DNA of 64,000 nt from Sulfurospirillaceae bacterium (GTDB lineage Bacteria > Campylobacterota > Campylobacteria > Campylobacterales > Sulfurospirillaceae). The notes beneath the pieces were generated by a model, which was not told where the DNA came from, ran no database searches, and was given only the letters and a program-made list of their open reading frames with translations. The stretch covers positions 1 through 64,000 of the forward strand of contig JAQUGO010000005.1 in NCBI GenBank assembly GCA_028684065.1, given 5' to 3'. Shown one piece after another: positions 25,578 to 32,847 of the stretch; positions within the stretch are counted from its first letter, which is position 1, and every line of letters starts with the position of its first letter. Position numbers and translations under genes: made by a program.

Positions 25578-25964
25578 ATGGAGCAATTACGTGATATTAA
25601 AGGCTTGGTTGAAATTCCTTTTCCCACGCTTTGGCTCATCATCGCCGCTCTTGTCGTGGTGTGCCTTCTGCTTCTTGGAGCATCTCTTTGGTACCGTTCC
25701 CATCAGCGCAAAAAAGCGCACAGTGTGAGAGCAAAAGCACTTCTTGCGTTGAAGCAGATGGACTTTAGCGATGCCAAAGCAGCGGCGTACTGTTTTACCT
25801 ACAATGGTTACCTAGTACTGGGCGAAAACTCTTTACATGTAAAGAATTTTGAGACGATTGTGCAAGACCTAGAAGCGTACAAATTTAAAAAAGAAGTTCC
25901 TTCGTTGGATGAAGTGATGACGCGTCGCATGCAAGCGTTTATCAAAGAGGTTTCTCATGTTTAG
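25578..25964 (+). CDS. Small membrane-anchored protein of the Bat operon (DUF4381-like)
   Basis: A 128-aa protein with one membrane segment (residues ~15-38, TLWLIIAALVVVCLLLLGASLWY) and a cytoplasmic helical part (KAHSVRAKALLALKQMDF). Position and layout match the DUF4381 proteins between DUF58 and BatA genes. The ATG at 25578, one base past the upstream stop and with AGGGG ahead, is the start; longer in-frame versions lie inside the DUF58 gene. It overlaps batA by 8 bases. It contains one exact TTACATGTAA site (25843). Confidence 0.75.
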   Translation: MEQLRDIKGLVEIPFPTLWLIIAALVVVCLLLLGASLWYRSHQRKKAHSVRAKALLALKQMDFSDAKAAAYCFTYNGYLVLGENSLHVKNFETIVQDLEAYKFKKEVPSLDEVMTRRMQAFIKEVSHV

Positions 25965-26838
25965 TTTTGAATACCCTTACGCGTTTGCGCTTGTACTCCT
26001 CTTTTTCGCTGGCTTCAAGTGGTTTAAGATGCGAAGCTCTATTTTGATTTTTCCTAATCTACCACTCATGCAACAGGTCGAACACAAAGGCGGTTATGCA
26101 AGACTGATCAGCAAATACCTAGCCATTTTTGCGCTTGTTACCGCTCTTGCTTCGCCTATCATCAAAGATGAGACGATTATTCAGCATGGCAAAGGGTATG
26201 AGCTCTCGTTGATTTTAGATGTGAGCGGTTCGATGCATGAGAGCAATAAAATAGGCATCGTCAAATCCATCGTTCAAGAGTTCATCGAAGCGCGCAAGGG
26301 CGATAAACTAGCCCTCAGTGTCTTTGGCGATTTTGCCTACGTGGCAGTCCCTCTGACTTTTGATAAATCCAGTTTGCTCGACCTGCTCAGTCGCCTTGAT
26401 GCAGGCGTTGCGGGTGCGCATCAAACGGCACTCTATGAAGCGCTTTATCTCAGCAGTAACATCTTTAAAACCTCGACCTCTAAAAATAAAATTGCGATTT
26501 TACTCACTGACGGTATGGATAACACTGGCACGATACCCATTGATGTCGCCATTCACACGGCGCAAAAATACCACATCAAAGTCTACACCATAGGTGTTGG
26601 TGGCTCAGGTGATTACAATCCAACGGTTTTGCAAACTATCGCCAAAGAGACGGGCGGTATCTTTTTTGAAGCCAATTCCAAACAACGCTTGGAGGAGATT
26701 TACCATCAAATTGACAGCTTAGAAAAAAGTGAAATTACCGCCGACAAGTACATCAAAAAAGAGTACTTTTTTCAGTATTTTCTCATAGGAGCCCTTGTGT
26801 TTATGGGACTTTATATGATACTTTCCAACAAGGAGTAA
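25957..26838 (+). CDS. batA: BatA, von Willebrand A membrane protein
   Basis: A 293-aa membrane protein with hydrophobic segments at residues ~8-22, ~52-68 and ~270-288, the vWA domain lying between. The MIDAS metal site is intact: DVSGS (Asp88, Ser90, Ser92), with LTDGMDNTG further on. Bat proteins were named for aerotolerance in Bacteroides and are linked to envelope stress. The gene is coupled to its neighbours by overlap (8 bases upstream) and a 3-base gap downstream. Confidence 0.88.
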   Translation: MFSFEYPYAFALVLLFFAGFKWFKMRSSILIFPNLPLMQQVEHKGGYARLISKYLAIFALVTALASPIIKDETIIQHGKGYELSLILDVSGSMHESNKIGIVKSIVQEFIEARKGDKLALSVFGDFAYVAVPLTFDKSSLLDLLSRLDAGVAGAHQTALYEALYLSSNIFKTSTSKNKIAILLTDGMDNTGTIPIDVAIHTAQKYHIKVYTIGVGGSGDYNPTVLQTIAKETGGIFFEANSKQRLEEIYHQIDSLEKSEITADKYIKKEYFFQYFLIGALVFMGLYMILSNKE

Positions 26839-26841
26839 GGT

Positions 26842-27810
26842 GTGGAATTTTTAAATCCAGAAGCTTTTTGGACACTCTTAGCACTGCTACCCTTCAGTTA
26901 TTTTCTCACACGCCGCAGCAGCAGTCTAGAGTCACTCTTTGCCCCTGAAATCTTTGCCAAAATCAGCTTTTCACGCCAAAGTATTTCGAGGCGTTCGCGC
27001 AATGTACTGATGCTTTTGGCAATGAGTTTTGTCATTATCGCCCTTGCTCGCCCCGTCCTCAAAGAAGGCGAAATCACCGTCGATACCACATCAATAGATG
27101 TCGTTGTGGGCTTTGACCTCTCCGCTTCGATGTTCAGCGATGATGTCTACCCCAGCCGCTTTGCGCTCGCTCAACAAAAATTTGATGATCTTTTAAATGT
27201 CTTTCCTGAAGCCAATGTCGCGGTGATCGGTTTTAGTTCACAAGGCTTTTTGGTCGCTCCACTCAGTAGAGACTTTCACACCTTGCGCTTTTTGGTCGAA
27301 CACATGAATGCCCGCTCCGTGTCGCAAAAAGGAACCAACATTCTCTCCGCTCTTCAAAGTGCGGAAAATTTGATGAAAGAGAGCACGCACAAAGCGTTGA
27401 TCTTGCTCACCGATGGTGGCGATACGGAAACGTTTGACAAAGAGATCGCTTATGCAAAAACGCATGGTATTAAAGTCTATGTGTACGCCATCGGTACGGA
27501 AAAAGGCGGCGCGATTAAGGGTGAAAATGGAATGCTCACCGATGCCAAAGGCAATGTCGTCATCACGCACCTTAACGAGTCAATCAAACAGTTAGCGCTT
27601 CAAAGCGATGGAGCCTACTTGCGCTATTCATTGCGTCATGATGACATCAAAGCAATGGTGGAAGATATTCGCTCTAAATTTAAAAGCCATACCCACAAAA
27701 GCGATACGATTCACGCCTATCAAGAGCTTTTTTACTACCCATTGATAATAGGCATTCTCTTTTTGTTGTTGAGCTTGATTTCTTTACCACAAAGGAGAGC
27801 GCATGTTTAA
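26842..27810 (+). CDS. batB: BatB, von Willebrand A membrane protein
   Basis: A 322-aa paralogue of BatA beginning with GTG (AAGGAGTAAG upstream). It has membrane segments at ~8-22, ~54-70 and ~300-316. The MIDAS motif is DLSAS (Asp92, Ser94, Ser96), and LTDGGDTET supplies the second metal-site loop. The stop overlaps batC by 8 bases. The domain arrangement, vWA between transmembrane helices, places the fold in the periplasm or cytoplasm side depending on topology, which I cannot fix from sequence alone. Confidence 0.87.
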   Translation: MEFLNPEAFWTLLALLPFSYFLTRRSSSLESLFAPEIFAKISFSRQSISRRSRNVLMLLAMSFVIIALARPVLKEGEITVDTTSIDVVVGFDLSASMFSDDVYPSRFALAQQKFDDLLNVFPEANVAVIGFSSQGFLVAPLSRDFHTLRFLVEHMNARSVSQKGTNILSALQSAENLMKESTHKALILLTDGGDTETFDKEIAYAKTHGIKVYVYAIGTEKGGAIKGENGMLTDAKGNVVITHLNESIKQLALQSDGAYLRYSLRHDDIKAMVEDIRSKFKSHTHKSDTIHAYQELFYYPLIIGILFLLLSLISLPQRRAHV

Positions 27811-28669
27811 ATCACTCCTTTTACTCATCGGATTGATGAGCGTTACACACGCGGGTTTGCTTGATTTTTGGAATGCGAACCAAGCTAAAGAGGCGTACGA
27901 AAAGGGCGATTATTCTAAAGCCTCATCCTTGTATCAAAGCCTAGATCAAACCAATGAGAACGCTGCGTACAATTTGGGCAATGCCTATTACAAAGAAAAA
28001 GCGTATAAGAAAGCCTTGGAGGCGTATCAGCACGTCAAAGATCCAAAACTTTTGCCTCAAACCTTGCACAATATGGGCAATAGCTACGCACAATTACACC
28101 AAAATGATCAAGCCATCAAAGCGTACGAATCAGCGCTTAAGCTCAAAGAGGACAAAGACACACGGTTCAATTTGGAGCTCTTAAAAAAAGAGCAACAAAA
28201 ACAAGACCAAAAACAGAATAATTCATCTGACAATAATCAAAAAAAAGATGACCACCAAAAATCTTCGTCCAAAGGGCAACCAAAAGACAGCAATACCTCT
28301 CAAAATTCAAGCTATTCTGAGCCGCAACACAGCGACAAACCTTCTCAAAATGAGCCAAAGAATGCTCAAGATGCCAACGCCTCTGCGCAGCAGCAACAAC
28401 AACAGCAACAGCAACAGAGCACACCTTCCAAACCTGAAGAGAAGCCTTCGTCTGACACACACGATGCGCAAAAGCACGATGCACCCAAAAAAGACGACAC
28501 AAAAGACGAACAACAGGCGCAAGCGGCTCAAGCAGATGATGCAAATGCCCCTATTAGCAACCATGAAGAGCGTCAATGGGACAAAATACTCAATCAAAGA
28601 GGGGTCAATACGTTGATGTTGCCGCTAAGCAGTAAAGGAGAAAAAGATGATACTTCAAAACCTTGGTAA
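27803..28669 (+). CDS. batC: BatC, TPR protein with low-complexity tail
   Basis: A 288-aa protein. A signal peptide (~17 residues) is followed by TPR repeats at ~26-125 (YEKGDYSKASSLYQ, NLGNAYYKEKAYKKALEAY, NMGNSYAQLHQNDQAIKAYESAL). Then comes a ~140-residue hydrophilic tail rich in Gln, Lys, Asp and Ser with a run of ten Gln (28388-28417). The last residues (WDKILNQRGVNTLMLPLSS) are conserved-looking. TPRs of BatC are thought to bind the vWA proteins. It overlaps batB and batD (23 bases). Confidence 0.83.
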   Translation: MFKSLLLLIGLMSVTHAGLLDFWNANQAKEAYEKGDYSKASSLYQSLDQTNENAAYNLGNAYYKEKAYKKALEAYQHVKDPKLLPQTLHNMGNSYAQLHQNDQAIKAYESALKLKEDKDTRFNLELLKKEQQKQDQKQNNSSDNNQKKDDHQKSSSKGQPKDSNTSQNSSYSEPQHSDKPSQNEPKNAQDANASAQQQQQQQQQQSTPSKPEEKPSSDTHDAQKHDAPKKDDTKDEQQAQAAQADDANAPISNHEERQWDKILNQRGVNTLMLPLSSKGEKDDTSKPW

Positions 28670-30176
28670 GATAGCACTTCTTTGCGTCTGCTTCTATGCT
28701 TCACTTTTTGCGGACGCGTCGATTCAAGTTGATAAAATGGCGTTGTACCCAGGCGATACCGTGACCTTTACACTCAGAGCTGAGGGAAGTGATGTCACCT
28801 TTCCAAGCATCAGTTCGGTTGATGAATTTCCCATTTTAGGCACATCCAGTGCCAACAGCATTCAGATGATCAATGGCAACACGACTCGAAATATTTCACG
28901 CAGTTACACCTTTTCGCCAACGCACAATGTGACCATTCCCGCCTTTACCGTTACGATAGCAGGCAAAGCGTACAGCACAGAGCCTCAAAAAATCTCCGTT
29001 TTAACCCCCAAAGCCAGCAAGTCGGGTGAGCCTTTTGTGCTTGAGCTCAAAGCCGATAAAAAGAGCGCGTATGTGGGTGAGCCGATAAAGCTTAGCATGG
29101 TTTTCAAACAACAAGTAGGTGCAAAAGCCGATAAGGTCGAAGTGAGCGAGCTTTCACTCAAAGATTTTTGGGTTAAAAAAGAAGAGACACTGCATCAAAA
29201 CGTCGAAGGGGAGTATGTCACCAAAGAGTATGATTATGTGCTGTTCCCTAAAAAAGCAGGCGACATTGAGATTCCCGCCATCTTTTCACGCGTTGGAACC
29301 GCGGTTAAAACAGACATGGGAGGTGGTGGACTGGATAGCTTTTTCAATGATTCGCTGTTCGCTCCTATGCAAATGAAATGGAAACAGGTTTTCTCCAACG
29401 CGTTACATGTAAACGTAAAACCTTTACCTTCTAACACCTATCTTTATGGCGATTTTTCCATTGAAGCGAGCGTGGATAAAACGTCCACCGAACCCAATAA
29501 GCCCATCAATCTGATTCTTCACATTAAAGGGAAAGGAAACATCGACGACATCGTCCAGTTCAATCCTTCCATCAACGATGTCGCCATTTATGCCGATGCC
29601 CCCAAAGTGGATGCCTCGTTAAACAAAGAGGATTATGAAGGTGAATTTAGCGAGCATATCGCACTGGTGTCCGATAAAGATTTTACGATTCCCTCGTTTG
29701 AACTTTCCTATTTTGATGCCAAAACGCATACCGTAGTCACCCAAAAAACCAAAGAAATCCCTATTCACATCATCGGTGCGGTGGCAACAAGTGCGCCTAC
29801 GTTAGAGAAAAACAAGAGCAGCGAACCAACGGTGGAGCCTGCAACGTCTAAGGAGCCTCAAAAAACCTTTTCATTTAAACCGTACATGAACGCTCTTTAC
29901 GCAGCAGTGGGCATTTTTTTCATTCTAGCCTTGGGTGTATGGTTCGCTCAAACCAAAAAAGCGCGCCCTATTTCACACACACACGCTTTAGCATCCGCGA
30001 TTGATAAAGCCAAAAGCGATAAAGCTTTGTTCGATCTTTTGCTTCCTTATGCTAAAAAAGATGCGTTGATCGCGGAGATTTTAGCCAAACTTGAAGCCAA
30101 TCTTTACGGTGGCGCGCATCACATCATCGACAAGAAAGAGCTCAAACGGTTGGTGGAAGAAAGAGCGATTGGGTAA
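28647..30176 (+). CDS. batD: BatD, oxygen-tolerance-type envelope protein
   Basis: A 509-aa BatD protein. It has a signal peptide (~22 residues, FYASLFADA), beta-rich repeated domains (~25-400) typical of the family, and one membrane helix at ~417-435 (ALYAAVGIFFILALGVW). A cytoplasmic helical tail follows. The start has AAAGGAGA at a good distance and lies inside batC. The family's C-terminal SH3-containing BatE is absent downstream. It contains one exact TTACATGTAA (29403). The operon ends here with no clear terminator before 30216. Confidence 0.85.
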   Translation: MILQNLGKIALLCVCFYASLFADASIQVDKMALYPGDTVTFTLRAEGSDVTFPSISSVDEFPILGTSSANSIQMINGNTTRNISRSYTFSPTHNVTIPAFTVTIAGKAYSTEPQKISVLTPKASKSGEPFVLELKADKKSAYVGEPIKLSMVFKQQVGAKADKVEVSELSLKDFWVKKEETLHQNVEGEYVTKEYDYVLFPKKAGDIEIPAIFSRVGTAVKTDMGGGGLDSFFNDSLFAPMQMKWKQVFSNALHVNVKPLPSNTYLYGDFSIEASVDKTSTEPNKPINLILHIKGKGNIDDIVQFNPSINDVAIYADAPKVDASLNKEDYEGEFSEHIALVSDKDFTIPSFELSYFDAKTHTVVTQKTKEIPIHIIGAVATSAPTLEKNKSSEPTVEPATSKEPQKTFSFKPYMNALYAAVGIFFILALGVWFAQTKKARPISHTHALASAIDKAKSDKALFDLLLPYAKKDALIAEILAKLEANLYGGAHHIIDKKELKRLVEERAIG

Positions 30177-30215
30177 ATATATAGGAAGAAAGGAGTTAAA
30201 ATAGCTAGTAGATAT

Positions 30216-30229
30216 CTTGACATGTCAAG
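30216..30229. promoter_or_regulatory. Perfect 14-bp palindrome upstream of the TauE/SafE gene
   Basis: CTTGACATGTCAAG is its own reverse complement. It is centred ~51 bases before the predicted transcription start of the permease gene, a position typical for an activator site. Its ACATGT core is shared with the recurrent TTACATGTAA palindrome, but the arms differ, so a dedicated operator is the better reading. Confidence 0.4.
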
Positions 30230-30254
30230 GTCTTATAGAGTGTTTTATAAAGAA

Positions 30255-30267
30255 GTTTTTGTATAAT
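30255..30267 (+). promoter_or_regulatory. Promoter -10 element of the TauE/SafE gene
   Basis: TTTTTGTATAAT gives a consensus TATAAT at 30262-30267 preceded by T-run and TG, the classic epsilonproteobacterial extended -10. Transcription should start near 30274, 22 bases before the start codon, with AAGGA at 30281-30285. Confidence 0.65.
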
Positions 30268-30295
30268 TCCTAACTAAAGTAAGGAATGGTAACAC

Positions 30296-31006
30296 ATGGA
30301 GGAATTAATTTTAGGATTAATCGCTTTTTCTACATCCGTCATTACGGGTACTGTGGGATTAGGTGGTGGGTTATTATTAATTGCAATTCTTCCCTCTTTT
30401 TTGCCACTTAATGCTCTTATCCCCGTTCATGGCTTAACGCAAATATCTAGCAATGTTTCAAGAGCTTATTTTGGATATAAAGATATTCAGTACAGTGTTG
30501 TCCCTAAATTTTTTATTGGCTCACTCGTTGGCGTTGGACTTTTTGCTTTTTTACTCAATCTTATGAGTATCAAATACATACCTTTTTTTATTGGAACATA
30601 CATCTTATTATCCCTATGGTCACGCACCTTTAATGAAAAAATTAAAAAATATGAAAACTATTATATTATTGGTTTTTTTCAATCAGGTCTCTCTGTTATT
30701 GTAGGGGCTACAGGACCGTTAGCCATAACGAAATTGCTTAAAGAATTTGAAAACAATGATAAAGTGGTCGCTACATCTGCTGTGCTTATGAGTATCACCC
30801 ATATTTTAAAAGCACTTGTATACCTCCATTTTGGGTTTGTTTTTGCTGATTATCTTCCTATAATCATGGTCATGATTACGGGTTCTATTTTTGGCTCCTA
30901 TGTGGGTACGAAATTGAGAAATAAGATAGATGGGAAAAAACTCTTCCTTGTCTTGAGAATATTGCTTTCTATAATGGCACTCAAATCAATTTTAACGATT
31001 CTTTAA
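30296..31006 (+). CDS. TauE/SafE-family permease (anion exporter-like)
   Basis: A 236-aa integral membrane protein with about eight hydrophobic segments. The family motif GTVGLGGGLLL is at residues ~19-29 and its second-half counterpart VGATGPLAITKLL at ~139-151. TauE/SafE proteins move sulfite, sulfonates or other small anions. The substrate is unknown. The gene has its own promoter and operator-like palindrome and is followed after 16 bases by a convergent lipoprotein gene. Confidence 0.88.
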   Translation: MEELILGLIAFSTSVITGTVGLGGGLLLIAILPSFLPLNALIPVHGLTQISSNVSRAYFGYKDIQYSVVPKFFIGSLVGVGLFAFLLNLMSIKYIPFFIGTYILLSLWSRTFNEKIKKYENYYIIGFFQSGLSVIVGATGPLAITKLLKEFENNDKVVATSAVLMSITHILKALVYLHFGFVFADYLPIIMVMITGSIFGSYVGTKLRNKIDGKKLFLVLRILLSIMALKSILTIL

Positions 31007-31022
31007 AAAATGGAGACTAAAA

Positions 31023-31184
31023 TCACTCCGTTTTTTTCTCTATATATTTAGCCCCATCATTGATTTTGTCTTTACTCCACTCAGCACCATTAGCGGTATC
31101 TTTTTGGATACCATGCCATGTTTCACAACCACTTGCCATAAATACCATAAATAGAAATATGATAAACGTTAAACTTTTTTTCAT
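31023..31184 (-). CDS. Entericidin-like small lipoprotein (53 aa)
   Basis: A short gene on the minus strand from ATG 31184 to TGA 31023, with AAAAGGAT upstream. The 53-aa product starts MKKSLTFIIFLFMVF and has the lipobox MASGC with Cys20 as the lipidated residue. A short charged tail (ETWHGIQKDTANGAEWSKDK) resembles entericidin A/B-type lipoproteins. Entericidins are small envelope lipoproteins of a toxin-antidote pair in enterobacteria; a single gene in this position more likely serves the envelope in another way. It faces the TauE/SafE gene with 16 bases between the stops. Confidence 0.8.
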   Translation of the reverse strand: MKKSLTFIIFLFMVFMASGCETWHGIQKDTANGAEWSKDKINDGAKYIEKKTE

Positions 31185-31528
31185 TGGATATCCTTTTCAT
31201 ATTGACTCAAAGAGTTACCAGCAATAACGCTGACACAATATAGTTTACACTACACTATACATCAAAATTGCTTGTTTAGAATCTTTAGTTATTTTGATTT
31301 GAAAATACAATAAATTTTAAGTCGTTGATAAAGGTTAGTTGCTAAGGAAAGAGGAGATATTAGAGCTAAGTTTTAAAGTTTTTAAGGCTGAACTTAGCGG
31401 ATCATTGATTCTTTTGATGTATGGTGAATCTGTACATGTAAATCTTTTTCTTTGGATGAGTATTTAACACAAATTTAACATCACATGGGTAAACTGAGTA
31501 TTCAAAATCGTTTAAGGAGGAAAGGCTA
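31185..31528. other. 344-base gene-free region before the double-NosL gene
   Basis: No convincing coding frame or RNA gene is seen. The region should hold two divergent promoters: one for the minus-strand lipoprotein near 31235-31260 (AT-rich, TATAGT and CTATAC stretches) and one for the NosL-like gene. A near-match to the recurrent palindrome (GTACATGTAA, 31432-31441) lies 88 bases before the NosL-like start. AAGGAGGAAAGG at 31515-31526 is that gene's ribosome site. Confidence 0.35.
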
Positions 31529-32662
31529 ATGGGCAAAACGATAGCAATAATTTTTTGTGCTATGTTACTTAGTATAGGGTTAAATGGTGCGGATTTTTCA
31601 AAAATGGCAAGTGGTGAGCCTGAGCTTATTCAAAAAGGTGAAACGAAGATGTGGTGTCCTGTTTGTGGGATGAATTTAAAGATGTTTTACAAAACATCTC
31701 ATGCTGTTGTCTTAAATGATAACAGACAAATCCAATACTGTTCAATTCGTTGTTTAGCCGCAGAGTGGCCAGCTATTGAAGGTAAAGTATCTAAGATTTT
31801 AGTGACCGATATCAAAAGTGAAAAACTTGTTGATGCCAAAAAAGCTTATTATGTGGTAGGCTCTAAGATACCAGGAACTATGAGTATGGTCAGCAAACTT
31901 GCCTTTGAGCATGAAGCTGATGCTCAAACCTTTGCTAAAGAAAATGGCGGCAAAGTGGTCAGTTTTGATGTAGCCTTTGCACAAGCTAAAGAGTCTTTAA
32001 AAGAGGATGTTGATGCGTTTGTTAAGAAAAAACAAAAGGGCATGTACCCAATGGGTGAGAAGATTTACACTAAAGCATGTCAAAAAGATGCCATACATGT
32101 GCATGAATTTAATACCATTAGTGAACTCAAAGCGAATCTTAAAAAGACAAAAGTATGCGGTGAATTAAACGAACAAGAGCTTCAAGCGGTAGGATTGTAT
32201 CTTTGGGAAATTCTACGCTTTGAAGAGCATCATAGTCATGCTACAGCCATTCATGTAGGTGATGATGAAAAATGCCCAGTATGCGGTATGTTTGTAGCCA
32301 AATACCCACGTTGGGCGGCACGATTGAGTTACCAAGAGGGCGATAAAAAAATAGATTTAGCCTTTGATGGTGTCAAAGATTTGTTGAAGTTTTACCACAA
32401 CCCTACAAAATGGGGTAAATATACTAAACATACTGACGCTGAGATAAATGTTTTGGTAACAGATTATTACACACAAGAAGCGATGGATGGCAAAAAAGCG
32501 TTTTATGTCATTGGTAGCGATACCTATGGCCCGATGGGAAAAGAGTTTATCCCCTTTAGTTCTTTAAAAAGTGCCGAAACATTCTTAAAAGACCACAAAG
32601 GCACTAAAATTCTAGAGTTTTCTAAGATTGAAGAAACTCTAGTCTACGCACAAGATAAATAA
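31529..32662 (+). CDS. Double NosL-domain protein with degenerate cytochrome c-like centre
   Basis: A 377-aa secreted protein (signal ~20 residues, MLLSIGLNGADF). Two NosL-like copper-binding halves are visible: WCPVCGMNLKMFYKTSHAVV (~45-65) with a CSIRC segment, and KCPVCGMFVAKYPRWAARLSY (~250-270), both using CxxCGM. Between them (~170-235) GEKIYTKACQKD...ELNEQELQAVGLYLWE follows cytochrome c helix layout without a CxxCH motif. NosL carries copper for nitrous-oxide reductase, but no nos genes are in view. Copper delivery to another periplasmic enzyme is possible. A pair of structured repeats follows immediately. Confidence 0.82.
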   Translation: MGKTIAIIFCAMLLSIGLNGADFSKMASGEPELIQKGETKMWCPVCGMNLKMFYKTSHAVVLNDNRQIQYCSIRCLAAEWPAIEGKVSKILVTDIKSEKLVDAKKAYYVVGSKIPGTMSMVSKLAFEHEADAQTFAKENGGKVVSFDVAFAQAKESLKEDVDAFVKKKQKGMYPMGEKIYTKACQKDAIHVHEFNTISELKANLKKTKVCGELNEQELQAVGLYLWEILRFEEHHSHATAIHVGDDEKCPVCGMFVAKYPRWAARLSYQEGDKKIDLAFDGVKDLLKFYHNPTKWGKYTKHTDAEINVLVTDYYTQEAMDGKKAFYVIGSDTYGPMGKEFIPFSSLKSAETFLKDHKGTKILEFSKIEETLVYAQDK

Positions 32663-32672
32663 TAGCAACAAG

Positions 32673-32748
32673 CCTCTGCCTCGCAAGAGGCAAGCTTTAG
32701 TGCCACAGCGGGCATAGCGTAGGTTTTAGGCTTTGCCTAAAAACCGTG
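32673..32748 (+). repeat. Structured intergenic repeat, copy A
   Basis: A ~76-nt unit. Hairpin 1 is GCCTC-GCAA-GAGGC (GNRA loop); a short GCC/GGC pair lies in the middle; hairpin 3 pairs GGTTTTAGGC with GCCTAAAAACC with one extra A. Copy B (32761-32834) repeats it with changes that keep the pairing, e.g. GCCTT-GAA-AAGGC in hairpin 1. It could encode an RNA element or a mobile repeat (REP/MITE-like). The tandem pair sits between the NosL-like gene and a convergent gene. Confidence 0.7.
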
Positions 32749-32760
32749 GTATAAAGTAAA

Positions 32761-32834
32761 CCTCTGCCTTGAAAAGGCAAGCTTTAGCGCCCTAGTGGCT
32801 AACGTAGGTTTTCAGGCTTTGCCTAAAAACCGTG
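32761..32834 (+). repeat. Structured intergenic repeat, copy B
   Basis: A second ~74-nt copy whose start lies 88 bases after that of copy A. Hairpin 1 is GCCTT-GAA-AAGGC; the middle GCC-GGC pair is present; hairpin 3 pairs GGTTTT and AGGC with GCCT and AAAACC around one C/A mismatch. Both copies end in CCGTG. Confidence 0.7.
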
Positions 32835-32847
32835 TAAAAATAATAAA

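Noticed and set aside
28307-28597. Leucine-rich minus-strand frame in the BatC tail
   Set aside because: It is the mirror reading of the Gln-rich CAG/CAA tract; no start signal.
32673-32834. CRISPR array
   Set aside because: Only two copies of ~75 nt, diverged and hairpin-containing, with a 12-nt gap; no cas genes.
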